Assembly (NCBI GenBank): GCA_025359265.1
Contig: JANYHB010000066.1
Span: forward strand, 1-49,921
DNA length: 49,921 nt
Direction: 5' to 3'
Source: Hyphomicrobiales bacterium
Lineage (GTDB): Bacteria > Pseudomonadota > Alphaproteobacteria > Rhizobiales > Aestuariivirgaceae
Within the stretch, counting starts at the first letter, position 1. Every line of letters begins with the position of its first letter. The notes under the pieces are model-generated. The model saw only the letters and a list, made by a program, of their open reading frames with translations, ran no database searches and had not been told where the DNA came from. This document shows, piece by piece, positions 23,411 through 32,331 of this stretch. A program made the position numbers and the translations under genes.

Positions 23411-24478
23411 TTAAACATGGTCAGTTCTCGCCAACAGCCCAACTGCAATAGCTGCAAAAATTAACAGCGGCCCCCAAGCCGCAAGCCAAGGCGCAATTGC
23501 ACCCGTTTCACCCAAGGTCATTGCCACGCCGTCACCCACAAAATAGGCAAAGCCAAGGCCAACACCAGCCACGAAAATAAGACCCAGTCCGCCGCCACGC
23601 CTGAAATTGGTGCCAATCGGTACGCATAACGTCACCATTACCATCGTCACAAAAATTGGGGTTAAACGCTTGAGCCAGTAGGTTTGATAAACATAGGCCG
23701 GGCGCACGCCGAAACCGTCGTTGGTGATGTAGGTGGAAAGGTCACTTATGCTCATCTCTTCTGGGGATGGCAATTTCTTGTTGGCTAGCCGCATGGGGCC
23801 ATCATAAACGGCTTGGTCTTCGCGTTTTGGTGCAGCCCCCGATGCATAGTAAGTGGTCACATTATTCAAAAGCCAGTGGCCGTTGGACTGTAAGGCTTTT
23901 TCAGCAAAAACTTCAGCGCGCAACTGGCCCGTTGGTTCTCTTCTAAACAATATCAAATCAAACAATGTGCCGCCATCAGCTGCCGCTCGCTCAGCGCGCA
24001 TGATGTCGTTACCCACTCTTATCCAAACTGGTTCGTTCTCGGCGGTTTTAAACTTGCGCGTGGCATAGTCTCCAATGCCCCAACTGTGCAAAAGTGGTGC
24101 CGCAGCAGGCACTGCCCAGTTCATAATGGCAAATTGCAATATGCCAATGCCGAGAGCGACGGGTAAAAGTTTCAGGATAAGCCTTGTCGGCGAAATGCCG
24201 GTGGCCCAAATCGCCGTCAGTTCATTGCGATACGATAGCTCAGTTATTGCCAGCAGAAGTGACAGCAACAAACTTGTTGGCAAAAACAGCGTGAGAATTC
24301 CAGGTAGCCTTGCCAGCCCATACAGGCCCACGGCACTGAGGGCATTGGAGTTTATTTTTAGAATGTCAGTAAGAAAACCCACAACTTCCAAAGTGAGAAC
24401 AAATGCCGAAAGGCCCAGCAAGATTACGCTGAAGCGGATGAAAATCATGCGTGAGAGCATGCGAGCCACCAAACTCAT
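23411..24478 (-). CDS. LptF/LptG-family permease, single paralogue in the ceramide locus
   Basis: The 355-residue protein has the YjgP/YjgQ fold. Three N-terminal membrane helices contain ITELSYRNELTAIWATGISP, the coupling-helix region that contacts the LptB ATPase. A periplasmic beta-jellyroll (about 135-255) and three C-terminal helices follow. Canonical lptF and lptG occur as a pair for lipopolysaccharide export. A lone copy co-transcribed with a ceramide synthase suggests a role in moving sphingolipids to the outer membrane, perhaps with shared LptB. Its ATG overlaps the metallophosphoesterase stop (ATGA). The family call is firm; the substrate is inferred. Confidence 0.87.
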   Translation of the reverse strand: MSLVARMLSRMIFIRFSVILLGLSAFVLTLEVVGFLTDILKINSNALSAVGLYGLARLPGILTLFLPTSLLLSLLLAITELSYRNELTAIWATGISPTRLILKLLPVALGIGILQFAIMNWAVPAAAPLLHSWGIGDYATRKFKTAENEPVWIRVGNDIMRAERAAADGGTLFDLILFRREPTGQLRAEVFAEKALQSNGHWLLNNVTTYYASGAAPKREDQAVYDGPMRLANKKLPSPEEMSISDLSTYITNDGFGVRPAYVYQTYWLKRLTPIFVTMVMVTLCVPIGTNFRRGGGLGLIFVAGVGLGFAYFVGDGVAMTLGETGAIAPWLAAWGPLLIFAAIAVGLLARTDHV

Positions 24479-25374
24479 GCAGTTTGCTCCAAGGTGAAAG
24501 ACGTGGCCGGTTCAAAGATATTTAATTCACCGTTCCAGCGCCTGATTTTCACTTGAGTATGCCACTGACCGCCGACGCGGGTGATTTCATAGGTGTTCCA
24601 TTCAGCAGAGTTCCTAGGCGTTTGCGCCATGCTGGCCGAAGCCACACCAAGGGCCGGCACGTTCGCTCCGTCTTGCTTCAGCCAGTGCAACGCACGGCTG
24701 TGATTGTGGCCATAGATAACAAGCTCAGCCTGCTGCTGGCATAGAATGGATTGCAATTCTTCTGCATCAATCAAGTTGCGGAATTTCGTGGCGAGACCGG
24801 GGGCCGGAGGGTGGTGGAGCATCACCACACGATAAAAGCCCTTGCCACGCAGTTCTGCAAGCTTTTGCCGCAAGCGTTCGCGTTGGCCGAGGCCGAGCTG
24901 GCCTTGCGCGTTGTGGAATGGGCGCGGCAAAGCACTGTTAAGGCCAATAAGCGCCACGTTGCGGCGCAGGCGCACAAAGGGAAATGCCGCATCACTTGGC
25001 ATGTCACTGGTCATGAAGGGTTCAAAAAATTTCAGGCTTTTTTCATGGGCAACCTTGACATATACGTCATGATTGCCCGGCGTGTATGAAAGCCCGTCAG
25101 GAGTTGCCAATCGGTCTAGCCAGCGGCGTATATGAGGAAACTCTGCTGGGCTGCCAAGATTAGCGGCATCGCCCGTGAATGCCACGTGATCTGTTGCGGC
25201 GGCGCGCACGTCGTTAAGCAAGGCTTCGGCGATTTCGGGACGATATATTTTCTTGCGGCTATAATGCCATGAGATGGCACCCAATAGTCGCTTTGGCCTA
25301 AAATTCTGTAACGGCGCGCCGCGCGGCAAAGGGCCGAGGTGCAAATCTGAAAAATGAGCTAGGGTAAAAGTCAC
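24475..25374 (-). CDS. Calcineurin-like metallophosphoesterase
   Basis: All five metal-binding blocks of the family are present in order: FSDLHLG (about 8-14), FTGDAAN (about 65-71), PGNHD (about 99-103), MLHHPP (about 185-190) and YGHNHSR (about 225-231). The 299-residue protein is soluble and lacks a signal peptide. It overlaps the ceramide synthase gene upstream and the LptG-like gene downstream, so it may hydrolyse a phosphorylated sphingolipid or nucleotide-activated head-group intermediate, as LpxH does in lipid A synthesis. This link comes from operon context alone. Confidence 0.87.
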   Translation of the reverse strand: MTFTLAHFSDLHLGPLPRGAPLQNFRPKRLLGAISWHYSRKKIYRPEIAEALLNDVRAAATDHVAFTGDAANLGSPAEFPHIRRWLDRLATPDGLSYTPGNHDVYVKVAHEKSLKFFEPFMTSDMPSDAAFPFVRLRRNVALIGLNSALPRPFHNAQGQLGLGQRERLRQKLAELRGKGFYRVVMLHHPPAPGLATKFRNLIDAEELQSILCQQQAELVIYGHNHSRALHWLKQDGANVPALGVASASMAQTPRNSAEWNTYEITRVGGQWHTQVKIRRWNGELNIFEPATSFTLEQTA

Positions 25375-26507
25375 AACGTCTTTTCATAAATGCGATAGGT
25401 TTTGTAAACTCGGCTGCCCATGCTTTCCAGAATATGGCGCACCCGTGTGTTGTCTTCCAAAATCCACGAATATTCGCCATGGGTGACGCCTTGGCTGATG
25501 ACATGGTCTGACGATGCGCGGATTGCTGCAAGCGCCAAGCCCGCACCAATTGCGCCATGCTGATATTTTTTCTTAACACCCATTAAAGGCACGCGCACCG
25601 AACGCGACTTTCCACTGATTACCCGTGGTAATAGTTTGGCCCAGCCAAAAGGAAGGATTTTGCCATCCAACCCTTGGAACCACTCATTGATGTTGGCAAT
25701 TGCGAGGCAGAAGGCTGCGGGCTCGCCTTTCCAATATGCAAATTGCACGGCTTTGGCATCCAACAGCATTTTGAAATTAGTGGCCATGGCTTTGACCTCG
25801 GCTGTGGTAAAGGGCACGAAATTCCAATTGTCAGCCCACGCATCGTTGAAAATATCCATGATGATTGCAACTTCGCTGTTCATGACTTTTTTGTTTAGCG
25901 GGCGAACAGTGAGATCACCGGATGCCATCATGCGGTCTACCATCTTGCGCATGGCGGGCGGCAGGCCCTTCACATTGTCAAACTCATAGGCCAACAAATC
26001 TTTGGCCTTGTGGTAGCCCTGTTCTTCAACGCGCATTTTATAATAGGGTGCGCCATGGCCCATCATCATATTGGGAATTGTTTCAAACCCGTCGATGAGC
26101 AAGCCACTTTCATCATTGATGGAGAAAGAGAAGGGGCCCAGGGATTTTTTCATGTTTTGGCTGCGCAGCCAATCTTCGGCTGTTTTGAACAGCGCAGCAA
26201 ATATCGAAGGATCATTCTGCGCTTCCAAAAACCCGAACTGGCCAGTGGCATCTTTATATCGATCTTGATGCAGTTGATCAACTTGTGCGGAAATGCGGCC
26301 CACGGGCAATCCATCTTGCTCAGCGATGAATAATTGTGCCTTGGCGTGTTGGAAATAAGGATTTTTTTTGGTGCTCAGATGGTCAAAACGCTCCAGAAAT
26401 AATGGTGCCACCCAAGATTTATCTGCGGCATAGATTGGGAAAGGCACTCTCAGGAACGCAATCTGGTCTTGCTTGTTCAAAACCGGACGAACTGTTACTT
26501 GCGCCAT
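25371..26507 (-). CDS. cerS: Bacterial ceramide synthase (GNAT-fold N-acyltransferase)
   Basis: The protein resembles the bacterial ceramide synthases, which attach the second acyl chain to the sphingoid amine and are unrelated to eukaryotic CerS. Recognisable stretches are AFLRVPFPIYAADKSWVAPL near the start, GPFSFSINDESGLLIDGF, MGHGAPYY, and WILEDNTRVRHILESMGSRVYKTYRIYEK at the C terminus (shortened here to EDNTRVRHILESMGS), a GNAT acyl-CoA site. I chose the ATG at 26507 (MAQVTVRP) where homology begins; an ATG at 26522 is also possible. It heads the minus-strand operon with the metallophosphoesterase and permease. The Nudix gene is divergent, less than 80 nt away. With spt, cerR, the ACP and the ligase it completes the five-gene ceramide set. 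Confidence 0.85.
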   Translation of the reverse strand: MAQVTVRPVLNKQDQIAFLRVPFPIYAADKSWVAPLFLERFDHLSTKKNPYFQHAKAQLFIAEQDGLPVGRISAQVDQLHQDRYKDATGQFGFLEAQNDPSIFAALFKTAEDWLRSQNMKKSLGPFSFSINDESGLLIDGFETIPNMMMGHGAPYYKMRVEEQGYHKAKDLLAYEFDNVKGLPPAMRKMVDRMMASGDLTVRPLNKKVMNSEVAIIMDIFNDAWADNWNFVPFTTAEVKAMATNFKMLLDAKAVQFAYWKGEPAAFCLAIANINEWFQGLDGKILPFGWAKLLPRVISGKSRSVRVPLMGVKKKYQHGAIGAGLALAAIRASSDHVISQGVTHGEYSWILEDNTRVRHILESMGSRVYKTYRIYEKTL

Positions 26508-26581
26508 GGCTATTTCTTTCATTGCGGAATCAGCCTTAAATGAATGAGTGGCGAAAGCTTGGCAAGGGGCCACGAAATTAG

Positions 26582-27043
26582 ATGAGAAAACTGCCGGATT
26601 GGTTGTTTCAGCGATATTCGCGACTTACCCGTGGCAAAACTTTGGGGGCACGGGTTTTGGTCATCGATGGCCAAGCCCGCGTGCTGTTAGTGCGGCCAAC
26701 TTATGTCAACGGCTGGACTTTGCCGGGCGGTGGCGTGGATAAGGGCGAGACTTTGCGACAAGCAGCCGTTCGTGAATTGATGGAGGAGGCGGCGGTGCGA
26801 CCGTTTGAAGACCTTGCCCTTCACGGCATGTTTTCCAATGAGGTTGCCTTCCCCGGCGATCATGTGGCGTGCTTTGTGCTGCGCAAATTCAAGCAGGAGG
26901 TCTTTAAACCTAATTTTGAAATCAGCGCGGCGGAATTCTTTTCGGTTGAAGCTTTGCCTTCTGATGTGAAACCCGGTTCACTGAGACGCATTCATGAAGT
27001 TATTTATGGCAAGCCAATCTCCGATCAATGGAGCGATGCGTGA
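26582..27043 (+). CDS. Nudix hydrolase
   Basis: The Nudix box GGGVDKGETLRQAAVRELMEEA (about 53-74; core REL-EE) is complete, so the 153-residue enzyme should hydrolyse a nucleoside diphosphate linked to another group. The substrate cannot be told from sequence. It is divergent from the ceramide synthase gene, and its stop overlaps the GTG of the following acetyltransferase (GTGA). A lipid-related role is possible but unproven. Confidence 0.87.
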   Translation: MRKLPDWLFQRYSRLTRGKTLGARVLVIDGQARVLLVRPTYVNGWTLPGGGVDKGETLRQAAVRELMEEAAVRPFEDLALHGMFSNEVAFPGDHVACFVLRKFKQEVFKPNFEISAAEFFSVEALPSDVKPGSLRRIHEVIYGKPISDQWSDA

Positions 27044-27582
27044 CGCTTTCCCTTGCCCCAACCGTTCAAACCTCAGCCCATGACAAGCAGATTGAAGCGT
27101 TGCTTGATCTGACATTCGGATTGTCGCGACGCACCAAAACATCCTATCGGTTGCGTGAGGGCAGTGCCCCGGCCGCTGGCCTATCTCTCATTATCAAAGA
27201 GGCGGAATTTGGCGTGGTGGGTGCCATCAGTTTTTGGCCTTTGCGGATTGGGGCGATCGGTAGACCGGCCCTTTTGCTTGGGCCGCTGGCCGTGCACCCG
27301 CAACGCCAGAACATCGGCATTGGGCGGGCCTTGATGCATGAGGGTATGGCACGGGCCAGTGCACTGGGACATCACCTTATCATCCTGATTGGTGATGCGT
27401 CTTATTATGGGCGGGTGGGGTTTCGACAAGTTCCAGAAGGGCAGCTGGAAGTGCCAGGGCCTGTTGATCCCAAGCGCTTGCTTTACCTTGAATTGCAAGT
27501 TGCGGCTTTGGCTGCAGCGCAAGGGTTGGTTTTGGCAGATTGGCGATGGCAGGAAATTAACGCCCTTCGCGCCGCCACATAA
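27040..27582 (+). CDS. GNAT-family N-acetyltransferase
   Basis: This is a GCN5-type acetyltransferase of about 180 residues resembling YhbS. The acetyl-CoA binding segment is LLLGPLAVHPQRQNIGIGRA (core Q-x-x-G-I-G), followed by GDASYYGRVGFRQVP, a signature of this subgroup. I chose the GTG at 27040 because it overlaps the Nudix stop and has GGAG upstream; an in-frame ATG at 27028 lacks a ribosome site. The last 26 nt overlap the end of the convergent membrane-protein gene. Confidence 0.84.
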   Translation: MTLSLAPTVQTSAHDKQIEALLDLTFGLSRRTKTSYRLREGSAPAAGLSLIIKEAEFGVVGAISFWPLRIGAIGRPALLLGPLAVHPQRQNIGIGRALMHEGMARASALGHHLIILIGDASYYGRVGFRQVPEGQLEVPGPVDPKRLLYLELQVAALAAAQGLVLADWRWQEINALRAAT

Positions 27583-29617
27583 GCCCGGCAGCCAGCAATA
27601 AAGCAGCCAGAGCGAATAAACTGGATGACAGCGCCCATTCATGAACCGCTATGGTGCGGAATTGATTGTTGGCATGTAAATTCAGCCAGCCTGCACCAGC
27701 GAAGGCGGCATTGGCCGATTGTTTTGAGATGGAGGGCAAGCCCTCTTCGGCCCAAAATACCCCGCCACCGGTGGCTTTGGTTGCCGGCTCGACCTTTTTT
27801 GTGGTTGCAACGAGATCGCTGAATTCCTGCATATCACCGCTTCCGGTGGTGACGATTGTTTCCAAGGTGCCATCGCGCAGCACATAAAGGCCTTGTTCTT
27901 GCGGATGCAAATGCCCTTGAAAATGTCCGGGCCCGATTTTCGACAACGAGAGTTTGGTTGGTGTTCCGCTGGGGGACACGGCATCTAGGCTGGCGTAATC
28001 GTCCCGCAGACCAAAGCGATCAACGATAATGTCGGTTCCGGATTGATGGGCCGTGAGGCGATCTTCCTCAAGCTCCGGTTCTTTCATCAACCAGTGGGCC
28101 ATCCGCTTTTGTAAATCTGCTTCTGGCCCGCCACCGTCAAAGCCGCGGGCCCAAAGCCAGCCTTGATCTGACAGTATTTGCGCCACGCGGCCTAACTCAA
28201 CGTGTCGAAGCACAAGCAAGGGCTTGCCATTGGGCCCTTCCAATAACACTTGGGTTGAGGCATCTGGACTTACCGTTGCATCAATGAGGCGAAACCATTT
28301 GCCCCAGGCAGGTTCCGTGCGGCTGCCACCCTTTAAACTTTGGGTGACGGGATGGCGTTCTCCCACTTCCGATAGTTTGGGTTTGAACGGCGTTTCGGTT
28401 ATATCACCGGTGGGCAAGGCGGGAAGAATATCGGCCATTGGTGAGGATGCAAGACCATCAGCTTGTGCATAATCCGGCCCGGATGCAACCAACAACGCGC
28501 CGCCCTTGCGCACATAATCCGCGATGTTGGCGATATATTCGTCGGGCAAAATAACTTCACGTTGATAGCGATCAAAAATAACCAGATCAAATTGATCGAG
28601 TTTATCAACAAACAATTCCTTGGTTGGAAACGCAATGAGCGAAAGTTCATTCAATGGTGTGCCGTCTTGCTTTTCAGGTGGACGCAGAATGGTGAAATGG
28701 ATGAGATCTACAGCCGTGTCAGCCTTCAGCAAGTTGCGCCAGGTTCGTTCTCCTGCGTTAGGCTGGCCGGAAACCAATAAAACACGCAGGCGGTCTCTAA
28801 TACCTTCAATGGTTGCAATGCTGATATTGTTGGAAGGTGTGAGTTCTCCCGCGCGCACTGCGGCTTTGAGGGCCACATAATTTTTGCCAGCATGGCTTAT
28901 CGGCACCTCAACTTCCGCTGAGGCACCGGGCTTTACGGTTAGATGCAGCGCTTCCTGGCCCGCTTGTTCAATGGTCAAGGGAACATCTGCGCCATCTCCG
29001 CCTTGATCTTCTACGTGGAAACCGATCTTGGCCGACTTGCCAACCAGCGTGAATTCTGGCGAATGATCAATGACCAATCGGCGATCACTGTCAGTTTTGC
29101 TGCCGGTGATGATGGCGTGAAGTGGCCCGTGCAATGCCGCCAGTTCATTGGGTTTGGGCGCATCATGAACTTGGCCATCAGTAAGCATAATGGCGCCAGC
29201 GTAGCGACTTTGGGGAATGTCGCTGACGGCACGCGCGAGTGCGGCAAAGGCTCTTGTGCCGCCTGCGGTGCCTAGGGCGTCTGACGTTACGGTGGTGATG
29301 CGCAGTTCAGTATTCTGCATGGTTGACAAGATTTTTTGCAGGGCGGCAGCGGCTCCATCGGTTTGCTGTTGGCGATTTCCGATACTTTGGCTTGCAGTAC
29401 GGTCGATCACCAGCACGGCAATGTCACTTAGCTTTTCAGTTTCGTCCAGATGGATTACGGGGTTGGCAAGAGCGAGCACAAGCAACGTTCCAACGGCTAA
29501 GCGCAAAAGCGCTCCGCGCAGACCTTTGTACAATGAATAGGCGATGAGGCCAGCGACCGAAACCGCGAAAAGCAAGAGCAGAGGCCAGATAATCATGGGC
29601 GCAAAGGTCACGTTCAT
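27557..29617 (-). CDS. Membrane protein with VWA-like and glutamine-amidotransferase-like domains
   Basis: This 686-residue protein is the last gene of the MoxR operon. Two helices at the N terminus (about 8-50) are followed by a von Willebrand A-like region (IAVLVIDRTASQSIG and IMLTDGQVHD; the classical DxSxS reads DRTAS). A class I amidotransferase-like domain with RVLLVSGQPNAGERTWR and GGALLVASGP lacks an evident catalytic triad. One helix lies at the C terminus (LSSSLFALAALLLAAGLMW). MoxR/VWA systems act as chaperone-like envelope or cofactor-assembly machines; the client here is unknown. The start overlaps the upstream gene by 4 nt. The 3' end overlaps the convergent GNAT gene. Confidence 0.78.
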   Translation of the reverse strand: MNVTFAPMIIWPLLLLFAVSVAGLIAYSLYKGLRGALLRLAVGTLLVLALANPVIHLDETEKLSDIAVLVIDRTASQSIGNRQQQTDGAAAALQKILSTMQNTELRITTVTSDALGTAGGTRAFAALARAVSDIPQSRYAGAIMLTDGQVHDAPKPNELAALHGPLHAIITGSKTDSDRRLVIDHSPEFTLVGKSAKIGFHVEDQGGDGADVPLTIEQAGQEALHLTVKPGASAEVEVPISHAGKNYVALKAAVRAGELTPSNNISIATIEGIRDRLRVLLVSGQPNAGERTWRNLLKADTAVDLIHFTILRPPEKQDGTPLNELSLIAFPTKELFVDKLDQFDLVIFDRYQREVILPDEYIANIADYVRKGGALLVASGPDYAQADGLASSPMADILPALPTGDITETPFKPKLSEVGERHPVTQSLKGGSRTEPAWGKWFRLIDATVSPDASTQVLLEGPNGKPLLVLRHVELGRVAQILSDQGWLWARGFDGGGPEADLQKRMAHWLMKEPELEEDRLTAHQSGTDIIVDRFGLRDDYASLDAVSPSGTPTKLSLSKIGPGHFQGHLHPQEQGLYVLRDGTLETIVTTGSGDMQEFSDLVATTKKVEPATKATGGGVFWAEEGLPSISKQSANAAFAGAGWLNLHANNQFRTIAVHEWALSSSLFALAALLLAAGLMWRREGR

Positions 29618-32331
29618 TGGGTGCCCAGGCGCTTTAGAATATCTGGCACATGCACTTGATCAGTTTTGTAATTCCCCGTCAGCACATACATCACCACATT
29701 AACGCCCACGCGCAAAGCCAACTCGCGCTGGCGCGGACTATCGGGAATCAACGCATAGAGTGGCTGCCCGTCAGGATTCATCGCCCAAGCGGCGGCAAAA
29801 TCATTGGATCCGATAATCACCCCAGAAACATTGTCAAATCCAGATGATTGCGGATTATCTTGCGCCTCTACCCATAGCGGCCCACCTTCGTAACGCCCGG
29901 GAAAGTCTTTCAATAAATAAAAGCTTTTGGATAGCGCATGTTCAGGTGGCACAGGTTCCAGCGGCGTCACATCCAGTTTGGAGGTGATGCGGCGCAATGC
30001 TTCACCTTGTGCACCGGCGCCAAGCGTTGATGATGGATCGCGCAAATCAAAGAAGATCGTTCCGCCGTTTTTCATGTAAGTTGCGATGCGTTCGAGGGCT
30101 TTGGCATTGGGCGCTTCGGCATCCTCAGTCACTGGCCAATAAATGAGCGGATAGAAAACGAGCTCATCGTTTTCGATATCCAATCCCTGCGGATCACCTA
30201 AGCTGGCCGCCGTGCGATCAGCAATTACTTCGCCTAATCCTTTGAGGCCTTGCTCGCTTTCCTGATCAATTTCTGCATTGCCCGTTTTAACATAAGCAAT
30301 ATGGGTTTGAAGTGTTGCCGCCATGGCTTGCTCATCGGTTGCAGCCCGCGCGCGCTCAAAACTTGGTTGTACAAAAATAAACGCAAAGGCAACGGCTAAC
30401 ACTGCGCTGCGCCGCTGCAAGTGACCACCCATGAAAAGGGCCGCCAAGCAATCAAGCAAGAAGAGCAAAGCGGCGCAAATAAACAGCGGTTTGGCAAAAT
30501 CAATAAAGTCGGCTGGTTTAATTTCAGATAGGCCAAGGCTTCCTGGCATGGGCGCCAAATCTTTAGCTTCGATTTTTAAATTGACGGCCCGTGTCTGCGT
30601 GCCCCGCAAATACAGGCCAGCGGGCGTTGCAGCGGTTGCGGTTGCTGACGTGATCGCTTTTGCGCCAATGCTTTTGACATTGCGCCACGGGTTTACCAGT
30701 TCACCGCCACCATTTAGCAGCAACTGCGGCGCAAAATCACCTTCAACAGCAGTGCTGGCATTTGTTGCGGAAGGATTTCCTGCTGCAGGTGCCAGCTCAG
30801 CAAGGCGTTGCATGATTTGCGCAAAGGTTCCCGTGAGCGGCAAATTAGACCAATCGGCATTGGCAGTTACGTGGAAAAGCACAATGCGGCCCGCGCCATG
30901 TTTAGCGCTGGTGATAAGTGGTGTACCATCGGCCAGGCTTGCCCAGGTTTTGGCGGAAAGTTCAACGTCAGGCTCGGCCAGAAGCTGGCGGGTGACTGTG
31001 GCTTCTGCATCCACCGCAATGCCTGCAAGTGGACCCTCGGGTTCAAAAGGTTTGATGGTCTGCGGCGTTTCCCAACTCAGAGAAGAACCCAAATTACGAT
31101 CCCCCTCGCGAAGTTTCACGGGCAGAAGATCATCGCCACCAGCTGCCAGGTGCGGGCCGGAAAAGCGCACCAGCAACCCGCCTTTGCCAACCCACATTTC
31201 AACTGCATCATGCTCTTCCTGAGACAGGCTGCCGACATCGGAAAGAATGAGCATCGAAAGACCGGCTTCCAATGCCGCCTTCAGATCAGCACTGTTTTCA
31301 GGCTTTGAGATTTCGGCAATTTGATTCAGGGCCGAAGTGACATAGTGCATCGGTGACAGCAAAGGTTGATTGCTACTATCAGCGGCCCCGCTCATCACGG
31401 CAATGGTTTTGCGCCGCCATGTGTCATCCAGCAGAGTTTTGGCACCTGAATGGTTTTCACCCTTTATGATTAGCGCCTGTAACGTGCCACGCAGTTCAAC
31501 GGGCACCGGCAGGCGCACTTGCGTTGCGCCAGCCGATCTGATTTCGACTTTGCTTTCGGCCAACACATGGCCATCGCCTGCCAGCGCTTGCACTATCGTT
31601 GATTGCTGTCGGGCTTGGTTGGCCAACACATCAACAACAATATCGCCACTGGCCAGTGCTGGCTTGCCAACGGCCAAGGGTGACTGAACTTCGGCGGGTG
31701 TGAAAATTTGTAAGGGCGCGATTTGAGAAAGTGCATCGGCAAACGATTTTGCGGTATTGGCATCCAAACCATCAGCCAGCCAGGCAATTTGATTTGGCGC
31801 TGGCGAAAGAGATTTGATGGTTGCAAGGGCTTTCATTCGGTCAGTCGGCAAGGCCATTGGCGCCAAAGCACGCAAATGTTTTTCGGCATCTGTGGCATTC
31901 TCGGGCTGCAAAGCCTGCGGGTCTGCCGTGCCTGTTACATAAATCACTGCACCACTTGCTTCTGCGATGAGGCCGAAGGCTGCTTCTTGCCGTTTGCGCC
32001 AGTCCTTTGCGGCCGCCCAGCCATCATCAATGATGAGTAACATGGGGCCATTTTTGCCGCTCAGATTCTGTGCGTGTTGTTGAGACGGATGTGCAACAGC
32101 CAGGATCAACAAAGCCGCAAGCGCAAGACGCAACAGCAACAACCACCAAGGCATCTTGTCTGCCGTCGATTCCTTTTCGCGCAATTTCATGAGAATGCGC
32201 AGAGGCGGGAATGCAATTTCCTGCGGGCGTGGCGGGATGGAACGCAGCAACCACCAGATGACGGGCAAGGCCAGCAAAGCCCACAGCGCCAGAGGAGTTG
32301 CGAATGCCAGTGTGCTGATGAAACCGCTCAC
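29614..32331 (-). CDS. BatA-like N-terminal / DUF4159 C-terminal membrane protein
   Basis: This 905-residue protein starts with the BatA-type double-helix segment (ALWALLALPVIWWLLRSIPP and FPPLRILMKL). A long periplasmic or lumen-type region with VWA- and amidotransferase-like parts follows. Further membrane helices near 630-680 (PLFICAALLFLLDCLAALF) precede the C-terminal DUF4159 domain (HIAYVKTGNAEIDQESEQGL, NGGTIFFDLRDP). It overlaps the DUF58 gene upstream and the next membrane protein downstream by 4 nt each, so the operon is tightly coupled. The architecture is standard for alphaproteobacterial MoxR operons. No molecular function is established. Confidence 0.85.
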   Translation of the reverse strand: MSGFISTLAFATPLALWALLALPVIWWLLRSIPPRPQEIAFPPLRILMKLREKESTADKMPWWLLLLRLALAALLILAVAHPSQQHAQNLSGKNGPMLLIIDDGWAAAKDWRKRQEAAFGLIAEASGAVIYVTGTADPQALQPENATDAEKHLRALAPMALPTDRMKALATIKSLSPAPNQIAWLADGLDANTAKSFADALSQIAPLQIFTPAEVQSPLAVGKPALASGDIVVDVLANQARQQSTIVQALAGDGHVLAESKVEIRSAGATQVRLPVPVELRGTLQALIIKGENHSGAKTLLDDTWRRKTIAVMSGAADSSNQPLLSPMHYVTSALNQIAEISKPENSADLKAALEAGLSMLILSDVGSLSQEEHDAVEMWVGKGGLLVRFSGPHLAAGGDDLLPVKLREGDRNLGSSLSWETPQTIKPFEPEGPLAGIAVDAEATVTRQLLAEPDVELSAKTWASLADGTPLITSAKHGAGRIVLFHVTANADWSNLPLTGTFAQIMQRLAELAPAAGNPSATNASTAVEGDFAPQLLLNGGGELVNPWRNVKSIGAKAITSATATAATPAGLYLRGTQTRAVNLKIEAKDLAPMPGSLGLSEIKPADFIDFAKPLFICAALLFLLDCLAALFMGGHLQRRSAVLAVAFAFIFVQPSFERARAATDEQAMAATLQTHIAYVKTGNAEIDQESEQGLKGLGEVIADRTAASLGDPQGLDIENDELVFYPLIYWPVTEDAEAPNAKALERIATYMKNGGTIFFDLRDPSSTLGAGAQGEALRRITSKLDVTPLEPVPPEHALSKSFYLLKDFPGRYEGGPLWVEAQDNPQSSGFDNVSGVIIGSNDFAAAWAMNPDGQPLYALIPDSPRQRELALRVGVNVVMYVLTGNYKTDQVHVPDILKRLGTQ

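Noticed and set aside
30431-31222. 263-aa plus-strand frame opposite the DUF4159 gene
   Set aside because: The protein is Ser/Arg/Pro/Ala rich with no domain. It is a shadow of a well-conserved minus-strand gene.
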